This document shows positions 6,967 through 11,290 of a stretch of DNA of 11,290 nucleotides, piece by piece (position 1 is the first letter of the stretch; the number at the start of each line of letters is the position of its first letter). Origin of the DNA: Anditalea sp035461405 (lineage in GTDB: Bacteria > Bacteroidota > Bacteroidia > Cytophagales > Cyclobacteriaceae); the NCBI GenBank assembly GCA_035461405.1, contig DATHVH010000307.1:1-11290 (forward strand), in the 5' to 3' direction. Below the pieces are notes generated by a model that was not told the origin of the DNA, made no database searches, and was given only the letters and a program-made list of their open reading frames with translations. The translations under genes and the position numbers were made by a program.

Positions 6967-7248
6967 ATGAGTACATCAGCACAAACACATGATCATGATA
7001 AAATAAGGAAATGGGCAGAGGCAAGAGGAGGTGTTCCAGCAGTAGTCAAAGATACCTCATCTGCTGACGCTGAAGGTGTATTGCGGATCCACTTTCCTAA
7101 AAACAGCGATAGCAATAGTGAACTGGAAGAAATCAGCTGGGAAGATTTTTTTAAAAACTTTGACAAAAATAAGCTTGATTTTCTCTACCAGGATAAAAAA
7201 TCAGATGGGCAGGAAAGCACTTTTCACAAATTTGTAAATAGAGATTAG
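6967..7248 (+). CDS. Small acidic conserved protein
   Basis: A 93-residue soluble protein without a signal peptide or membrane segment. It has the pattern HDHDKIRKWAEARGGVPAVVK (8-28), GVLRIHFPK (37-45), then an acidic LEEISWEDFFKNFDKNKLDFLYQD (53-76). This belongs to a widespread small bacterial family that, as I recall, is often labelled 1,4-alpha-glucan branching enzyme in databases. A 93-residue protein has no room for a GH13 barrel and no such catalytic motif is present, so that label should not be transferred. Function is unknown; the composition suggests a compact cytosolic alpha/beta domain. A 7-bp AT-rich inverted repeat (6930-6936 with 6947-6953) lies just before the start. A strong terminator follows 32 bp after the stop. 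Real gene with high probability; role unassigned. Confidence 0.85.
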   Translation: MSTSAQTHDHDKIRKWAEARGGVPAVVKDTSSADAEGVLRIHFPKNSDSNSELEEISWEDFFKNFDKNKLDFLYQDKKSDGQESTFHKFVNRD

Positions 7249-7280
7249 CATAACACAACCCGATTGAATTATCAATTAAC

Positions 7281-7313
7281 AATGCCACTCTTTTAATGGG
7301 GGTGGCATTTTTT
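7281..7313 (+). terminator. Intrinsic terminator after the 93-residue gene
   Basis: A perfect 8-bp stem, AATGCCAC (7281-7288) with GTGGCATT (7302-7309), a 13-nt loop, and a T-run through 7313. It ends the transcript of the small conserved gene and perhaps of the 6291 gene as well. Confidence 0.85.
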
Positions 7314-7394
7314 AATTTCGTCTCAATGGTTTGGAAGGAACCCAAAATGTCTTTTAAAGGTAACTTTGAAATGTGTAGGATATTTGAAGCCTAA

Positions 7395-7619
7395 ATCCAT
7401 ACCGATTTAGACTATACTCTTATCAGAGAAAAGCCTACCAATGAAAGATTATCGAGATCTGTAAAAGCACTTCTTACCGGAAATGTATACGGTCAATTTA
7501 CTAAATTGCTTTATTTCTTTGGCTGCTTGATTGCCACCACCTTACCTATAACAGGTACATTGATATGGATCAATAAAATGAAGAAGAAAGGGAGAAAGAA
7601 AAATATAATAGATACATAA
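7395..7619 (+). pseudogene. 3' remnant of a PepSY-associated membrane protein
   Basis: An open frame of 74 codons ending TAA at 7617, immediately preceded in frame by a TAA at 7392 and lacking any usable start codon. Its translation resembles the last part of PepSY-associated TM proteins (PiuB-like, often linked to siderophore or haem uptake): KALLTGNVYGQFTKLLYFF, then the terminal helix CLIATTLPITGTLIWINK and a lysine/arginine-rich tail. Intact relatives are several hundred residues and commonly read LHTG where this has LLTG, so the usual His also appears lost. The 80 bp between the terminator and the in-frame stop show no homology, so the 5' part appears deleted rather than just frameshifted. 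Identification rests on motif memory. Confidence 0.7.
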
Positions 7620-7834
7620 AAAATTAGTAGTAAGAAGTTAAATATTAATCTATAATATCACGTGTTATAAAATCGGAAATGTTAATTTATCTTATGAAAA
7701 GATTCTAATTTATAGCCAAGAGAACTATTTGAGAGACTTGGTTGGTTTGGCTAATAGTAATTTTACCCGGATTGGAGGGGAATTGTAACTATTATAACCT
7801 ATTCATATTGGTCAATAAACTGAAATATATATTA

Positions 7835-8926
7835 GTGAAGTATAGGGTGCTATTGATAGTAACTTTTTTTTCATTTTTATTTCCCAAGCTTGGCTATTCC
7901 TTTCAAGATCCGAAGTTAATCTCGCTGCGAAACGAAAAGCTGTCATTTGCACCCACCGAATACTATTTATCAGAGGTAGTCGATGAAAGGCTTGATCAAT
8001 CGAAAATAGGAATGTTGCTTTTGCCTCAGTTTTCAGGTCCTCAGGCAGTTGACCTAAGAGGTGGGGGCAAAGCATCAATCAGTTCGTTTATTTTTAATAG
8101 TTTAAAGCAAGACAAAAATCTTAGGCCAATACAAGTAAAGATAAAGGAGAGTGCCATTACCGAAAAACGGGGAGCTTCCGGTATAGTGGAAGGAGCAGTT
8201 AAACTCCATCTGTCTTTTCATTTTTTGGGAGAAGAAGATCCGGTTCATCTAGTGGATTATAAAGGTGGTGTTTCCTACAGACGATCTGCCAGCCAACCAG
8301 AATTAGTAGAGCCAGCTTTGCGAAGGTCACTTGGTGCAGCACTTAAATATTTTCATGATTGGATAGAGATTGAAGCGGTAGATAATGTGATGTTAGCCAG
8401 AGGAATTAATATCACTATCGTAGATCAGCATGATAATCCCAATGTTGATACTGTTTTTTATTCTTCTACTCACCCCTTGGAGTTTGAAGACTTCAGAGCC
8501 CGTCCTAGACCTGGAAGTAGATATTCGGCATCTATATTTTCCAGTTTTTCTTTTGATGTAGAAAGTGAAATTGTAAATAGTATCCTGGAAGTCAAGATCA
8601 TTTCTAAGGTTTTTATGCTCAAAGACCAGTCGTGGGTGCGTGGAGAATCTATAAGTGAATATACATTGAATCATGAACAGAGACATTTCGATATTACCCA
8701 AATAGTAGCCGAAAGATTAAAGGACAAAATAAAAAATCTTGAAATCTACCCAGATGAATATGACAGTGTGATTAACTATTATTATCTGGAGGCTTTTAGA
8801 GAAATGAACCAGTTACAAGATCTCTATGATAAAGAGACCAGACATGGAATGGACAGGGATGCCCAAGAACGCTGGAACAGAAAATTGGATCTTGCGCTGC
8901 AGACTGGTGATTTTGCATTTAATTAA
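7835..8926 (+). CDS. Secreted two-domain protein with DUF922-like HEQRH zincin motif
   Basis: From the GTG at 7835 it is a 363-residue exported protein. An alternative TTG at 7742 would add 31 residues ahead of the signal peptide, which is unlikely. Residues 1-22 form a signal peptide (KYR, hydrophobic VLLIVTFFSFLF, GYS-F junction). The N-terminal half (about 35-185) has a YajG-like flavour: an EVVDERLDQSKIG strand (about 47-59), a PIQVKIKESAITEKRG segment, and a long amphipathic helix ending LKYFHDWIE. The C-terminal part resembles DUF922: NHEQRHFDITQIVAERL (279-295) contains HExxH (H280, E281, H284) typical of zinc peptidases, followed by YDKETRHGMDRDAQERWN (331-348), where His 337 could be the third ligand. 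Whether it cleaves peptide bonds is unknown. It is followed by an outer-membrane protein gene 156 bp downstream. Gene secure; family probable. Confidence 0.82.
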   Translation: MKYRVLLIVTFFSFLFPKLGYSFQDPKLISLRNEKLSFAPTEYYLSEVVDERLDQSKIGMLLLPQFSGPQAVDLRGGGKASISSFIFNSLKQDKNLRPIQVKIKESAITEKRGASGIVEGAVKLHLSFHFLGEEDPVHLVDYKGGVSYRRSASQPELVEPALRRSLGAALKYFHDWIEIEAVDNVMLARGINITIVDQHDNPNVDTVFYSSTHPLEFEDFRARPRPGSRYSASIFSSFSFDVESEIVNSILEVKIISKVFMLKDQSWVRGESISEYTLNHEQRHFDITQIVAERLKDKIKNLEIYPDEYDSVINYYYLEAFREMNQLQDLYDKETRHGMDRDAQERWNRKLDLALQTGDFAFN

Positions 8927-9082
8927 TTTAATATTTTAAAATTATACTTTTTTCAAGATTTTTTAATGTGATTAAATTATAATTTTTTTAATTATTTAAA
9001 AATTTATAGGTTAAATAGATGTATATGGCATCACTTTAGTTTTATTTCATCTGAAATTAATTTTAACTTAAACTATTTTAAG
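8927..9082. other. Very AT-rich leader of the beta-barrel gene
   Basis: The 156 bp between the zincin-like gene and the outer-membrane protein gene are almost entirely A and T, with runs of T around 8949-8963 and 8985-8990. No clean terminator hairpin and no TAnnTTTG box was found. It probably carries the promoter for the downstream gene, but I cannot place it. Confidence 0.4.
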
Positions 9083-9679
9083 ATGAAAACTAAAATATTT
9101 ACTCTCATCACAGCATTGTCTTTTTTCTTAATACTAAATGTAAATGCGCAGGTTGATCCACGGACTTCATTACCACCTACCTCTTTTGCCGCAGGTGAGG
9201 AACCTATCAGAGCAGGTAATTGGATAGTGGGAGGAAGTATAGGTGCCTTGGGCTATAATTTTAGTACTGAAGCCTTTAATGTAAATTTAAATCCACGAGC
9301 AGGTTTTTTTATTTTAGATAATATAGCTGTTGGTTTAGGGTTTTCCGTAGGATTGGCCACAGTCCCTGTCCTACCCAACGTATGGAGCTATGGAGTTACT
9401 CCATTTGCGAGATACTATTTTCCTGAAGGAGCCACTGCTACAAGCCGATTCTTTGGTGAAGTAGAAACTGGTTTAGGTGGAAGTACTGAAGCAAGTGATT
9501 TTGCTTTTTTAGGCGCCATACGAGCAGGATATGCGCATTTTATCACTCCTGATGTGGCATTGGAAGCAACTTTGGGATACTCTTATTCCAGAGCTAATGT
9601 CAATACTCCTGTATCAGTGACAGGCTTAGGACTTGGATTAGGCTTGCAGATTTATCTAACCGGCAGGAGAAATAGATAA
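9083..9679 (+). CDS. Small outer-membrane beta-barrel protein
   Basis: A 198-residue outer-membrane protein. Residues 1-22 are a clean signal peptide (KTK start, LITALSFFLILNV core, NA-Q cleavage). After a proline-rich linker (about 25-42), alternating polar and hydrophobic strands run to the C-terminus: NWIVGGSIGALGYNF (46-60), FNVNLNPRAGFFI (65-77), NIAVGLGFSVGLA (80-92), SYGVTPFARYYF (102-113), SRFFGEVETGLGG (121-133), AFLGAIRAGYAHFI (141-154), VALEATLGYSYSR (158-170) and GLGLGLGLQIYL (181-192). That is about eight strands, the size of an OmpA/OmpX-like or PorT-like barrel (OMP_b-brl class). It has no peptidoglycan-binding domain. Glycine-rich strands and short turns fit a small structural or adhesion-type barrel; no ligand can be inferred. 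A hairpin at 9692-9727 follows directly. Confidence 0.85.
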   Translation: MKTKIFTLITALSFFLILNVNAQVDPRTSLPPTSFAAGEEPIRAGNWIVGGSIGALGYNFSTEAFNVNLNPRAGFFILDNIAVGLGFSVGLATVPVLPNVWSYGVTPFARYYFPEGATATSRFFGEVETGLGGSTEASDFAFLGAIRAGYAHFITPDVALEATLGYSYSRANVNTPVSVTGLGLGLGLQIYLTGRRNR

Positions 9680-9691
9680 GAAATAGAATGA

Positions 9692-9727
9692 CATTCCAAA
9701 AAAGGTAAGAAAATACCTTTAGGAATG
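9692..9727 (+). terminator. Hairpin just after the beta-barrel gene
   Basis: CATTCC...AAAGGTA (9692-9707) pairs with TACCTTTAGGAATG (9714-9727), with a two-base bulge and a 6-nt AGAAAA loop. It begins 12 bp after the stop codon. No T-run follows, so it is more likely an mRNA 3'-end stabilising or processing structure than a classic intrinsic terminator. Confidence 0.55.
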
Positions 9728-9851
9728 ACTTGACGCGGATATTTTTTAAACTATCCCTTGGATTAATATATAAACGATTTGTCCATTAGAGGGTACAGAG
9801 ATATAATCAGGCTTTTTGGTTCGGCCAGCGATTATAAACTTTTTAAAACTA

Positions 9852-9893
9852 AAGAAAGCCCTGGATTTCAAAATTCAGGGCTTTCTTGTTTTT
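9852..9893. terminator. Strong terminator, 12-bp perfect stem
   Basis: AAGAAAGCCCTG (9852-9863) pairs perfectly with CAGGGCTTTCTT (9876-9887), followed by GTTTTT. Read from the other strand the exit side is TTTAGTTTTAAAA, so it may work in both directions. It would end read-through from the beta-barrel gene and possibly transcription arriving from the amidohydrolase gene. Confidence 0.8.
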
Positions 9894-9961
9894 GGGTATA
9901 TGGGATAGAGTATATATAATGTAATACGACTGAGTCTTTATACCTTTCAAACTTTTTGACT

Positions 9962-9977
9962 GTCGAATCGTCGAATC
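9962..9977 (+). repeat. Tandem GTCGAATC octamer
   Basis: Two perfect tandem copies of the 8-mer GTCGAATC, followed by GGGGG. The same word forms the core of the array at 2258-2297 and occurs in inverse orientation at 10084-10123. Confidence 0.6.
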
Positions 9978-9994
9978 GGGGGCTTGCAGGTTTA

Positions 9995-10013
9995 ATCGGC
10001 CTATGAGGCCGAT
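9995..10013. repeat. Perfect 7-bp palindrome between inverted octamer arrays
   Basis: ATCGGCC (9995-10001) pairs with GGCCGAT (10007-10013) around a 5-nt TATGA loop. It lies between the forward octamers at 9962 and the inverted ones at 10084. No T-run follows. Confidence 0.5.
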
Positions 10014-10083
10014 CAGTTGATTTCCAGTAGTCTGGACGTGGAAAGGTCACGGACTTATATAATGCCTAAATTTAACCAAAATC

Positions 10084-10123
10084 GGTTCGACAGTTCGTCA
10101 ATTAGTCGATTCTACAATTCTAA
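10084..10123 (-). repeat. Degenerate inverted 8-nt array
   Basis: Five consecutive 8-mers, GGTTCGAC, AGTTCGTC, AATTAGTC, GATTCTAC and AATTCTAA, share a TTCGnC-like core. Read on the minus strand the core is the same GTCGAA word seen at 9962-9977, so the two blocks form an inverted pair about 105 bp apart. Confidence 0.5.
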
Positions 10124-10147
10124 CTTAGCCATCCGTGTCCCATATAA

Positions 10148-10287
10148 CATCGGTCATCGGTCCTACCTTCGGAAGGCATCCTGCATCCGACATCGGTCAT
10201 CCGGCAAACTTCTTCGGTCTTCTGTCTCCCGTCTTCCGTCCTTTTTACGCTACATCGGTCATCCGACATCCGACTTCCGACATCCAA
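10148..10287. repeat. Degenerate 7-nt tandem array (CWTCSGN)
   Basis: Uninterrupted 7-mers run from 10177 to 10239 (CATCCTG, CATCCGA, CATCGGT, CATCCGG, CAAACTT, CTTCGGT, CTTCTGT, CTCCCGT, CTTCCGT) and from 10253 to 10287 (CATCGGT, CATCCGA, CATCCGA, CTTCCGA, CATCCAA). Two further CATCGGT units lie at 10148-10161. The spacer at 10240-10252 is 13 nt. The units are locally self-complementary where CCGA meets TCGG. The array ends only 3 bp from the amidohydrolase stop codon. The period of 7 makes protein coding improbable, and the reading frames open across it are a by-product. Confidence 0.8.
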
Positions 10288-10290
10288 CAC

Positions 10291-11290
10291 CTAATTATGG
10301 CCTATACTACAGCCGCAACCTGCATGCATAAAACTTTTAGCCTCTTCATGCCATGGGAAGGCTTCATTGAACGGGCCACTTTCCCAGTAGAAATCATTTC
10401 GTTCTTTGGGTTCGTTTCCTATCTGATGCATGGTGCTGGTGTCATAGAGTCTCCCATTAATCATTGTATGGCTTATCGATTCGGAGTTTCTTATGTTTTC
10501 CAGAGGATTTTCATCCATGACTATAAGATCTGCCAGTTTACCGATCTTTAGAGAACCTATATCCGCCCCTGCACCTATGTAGTTGGCTCCATTGATAGTA
10601 GCTGCTTTTAGTGCATCATGATTACTCATGCCTCCTTGCTGAAGACTCCATAATTCCCAGTGTGCACCCAGTCCCTGTAGTTGACCATGGCCACCAAGGT
10701 TTACTTTGACTCCTTTCTTAGCCAGTTCATTTACTGCTTTTGAAGTTTTGATATGGCCATTTTCATACTCCTCATCAGGGGCCATAGTACGGTGTCTGGA
10801 GCGGGCATCTATTATGCCTCTGGGAGTAAAGTTCAATAGCTTTTCATTTTCCCACACATTAGTATGTTGGTACCAATAGTATTCAGAATTAAGGCCTGAA
10901 TAATTTACAATTAGGGTAGGGGTATAGCCAGAATTACTTTGGCTCCAAAGTTCCAGTACATCTTTATATACTGGGGCTACGGGAATATTGTGTTCAATAC
11001 CTGTATGGCCATCCATGATCATACTCATATTATGAAAGAAAGTAGAACCTCCTTCTGGCACTACATTGATACCCTGTTCTCTGGCGGCCTGCATGACCTG
11101 CTGGCGCTGCTCTCTCCGTGGTTGGTTATAGCTTTTGACGGAGTTGGCACCAAAGGCTTTGGTTCTTTTAATGGACGATCTGGCATCATCCAGATTATTG
11201 ATGACTGCCTTGAAATCCACATCGGCTCCATATAGAATAAAACCTGTACTAAAGATCCTTGGTCCTACCAGACTGCCGTTCCGTACCATT
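10291..11290 (-). CDS. Amidohydrolase, C-terminal part (5' end outside window)
   Basis: The last 332 or so residues of a metal-dependent amidohydrolase; the reading frame is open to the window edge, and the Met at 11289-11287 is internal. It resembles the C-terminal half of large Bacteroidota exported proteins that couple a TolB/WD40-type beta-propeller to an imidazolonepropionase-like amidohydrolase domain, but the propeller would lie outside the window. Numbered from that Met, it shows SVKSYNQPRREQRQQVMQAA (50-69, Lys 52 a candidate bridging lysine), MDGHTGIEHNIPVAP (92-106, His 95 and His 100 candidate ligands), VKVNLGGHGQLQGLGAHWEL (194-213) and the family-typical GSLKIGKLADLIVMDENPLENI (245-266). 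It ends in HAGCGCSIGHN, a Cys-rich tail. Substrate unknown; a peptidase or cyclic-amide hydrolase is plausible. The stop is TAG at 10293-10291. Confidence 0.88.
   Translation of the reverse strand, partial: MVRNGSLVGPRIFSTGFILYGADVDFKAVINNLDDARSSIKRTKAFGANSVKSYNQPRREQRQQVMQAAREQGINVVPEGGSTFFHNMSMIMDGHTGIEHNIPVAPVYKDVLELWSQSNSGYTPTLIVNYSGLNSEYYWYQHTNVWENEKLLNFTPRGIIDARSRHRTMAPDEEYENGHIKTSKAVNELAKKGVKVNLGGHGQLQGLGAHWELWSLQQGGMSNHDALKAATINGANYIGAGADIGSLKIGKLADLIVMDENPLENIRNSESISHTMINGRLYDTSTMHQIGNEPKERNDFYWESGPFNEAFPWHEEAKSFMHAGCGCSIGHN

Larger units (their letters stand above)
9680..10290. other. Repeat-rich non-coding gap between convergent genes
   Basis: These 611 bp separate the stop codons of two convergent genes and hold no supportable gene. 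In order they contain a hairpin (9692-9727), a strong terminator (9852-9893), an octamer pair (9962-9977), a palindrome (9995-10013), an inverted octamer array (10084-10123) and a heptamer array (10148-10287). The base composition of 9960-10290 is visibly richer in C and G than the other gaps, which sets it apart. Confidence 0.6.

Noticed and set aside
7649..7669. Near-palindrome TATAATATCACGTGTTATA centred on CACGTG
   Set aside because: The arms are unequal because of three unpaired bases, and such AT palindromes are expected by chance in this composition. No partner site was seen.
9083..9679. OmpA with a peptidoglycan-binding domain
   Set aside because: The protein ends after about eight strands. 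There is no C-terminal OmpA-like domain.
10148..10287. CRISPR array
   Set aside because: The units are 7 nt, degenerate and directly adjacent, with no spacers of uniform length and no cas genes.
10017..10551. Two plus-strand open frames across the heptamer array and the amidohydrolase end
   Set aside because: They stay open because a 7-nt repeat cycles through all three frames without forming stops. They overlap the conserved amidohydrolase C-terminus on the other strand.

Overview
The window looks like ordinary chromosome of a Bacteroidota member, most likely of the Cytophagales type. This is inferred from several things: AT-rich DNA, genes mostly lacking a Shine-Dalgarno sequence, many Sec signal peptides ending in an A-Q or S-F type junction, two TAnnTTTG -7 boxes, and protein families typical of that phylum (DUF6134-like, DoxX, a PepSY-associated membrane protein remnant, a tricorn/amidohydrolase type C-terminus). 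No phage, insertion sequence, CRISPR array, tRNA or rRNA is visible.

Layout. Bases 1-385 are non-coding. A YbjJ-like MFS transporter (386-1549, +) converges with a double-VOC/glyoxalase-fold protein (1554-2240, -), leaving only 4 bp between the stop codons. After a 405-bp non-coding gap come a secreted DUF6134-like protein (2646-3236, +), a DoxX-family membrane protein (3371-3877, +) and a complete DNA topoisomerase III, topB (4022-6118, +). Next are an unrecognised N-terminally anchored protein (6291-6905, +) and a small acidic cytosolic protein (6967-7248, +) closed by a clear intrinsic terminator. A decayed 3' end of a PepSY-associated membrane protein follows (7395-7619, +). Then come a secreted two-domain protein with an HEQRH zincin motif resembling DUF922 (7835-8926, +) and a small outer-membrane beta-barrel (9083-9679, +). 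A 611-bp repeat-rich gap separates these from the 3' part of a large amidohydrolase (10291 to the right edge, -).

The genes do not form an obvious pathway. Most plus-strand genes are separated by 60-170 bp and look like single transcription units. Envelope functions dominate: of nine complete genes, five are membrane, secreted or outer-membrane proteins. The zincin-like gene and the beta-barrel are adjacent and both exported, but a shared role is only a guess.

The most distinctive signal is in the non-coding DNA. Several gaps carry degenerate short-period arrays: 7-nt arrays of the CATCCGA/CATCGGT type (10148-10287, 3343-3356, and inverted at 44-62), a second 7-nt type built on GAAtnnT (3258-3330), and 8-nt arrays of the GTCGAATC type (2258-2297, 9962-9977, inverted at 10084-10123). 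Because 7 and 8 are not multiples of 3, these are not protein repeats. I found no complete new defence, mobile or biosynthetic system here.
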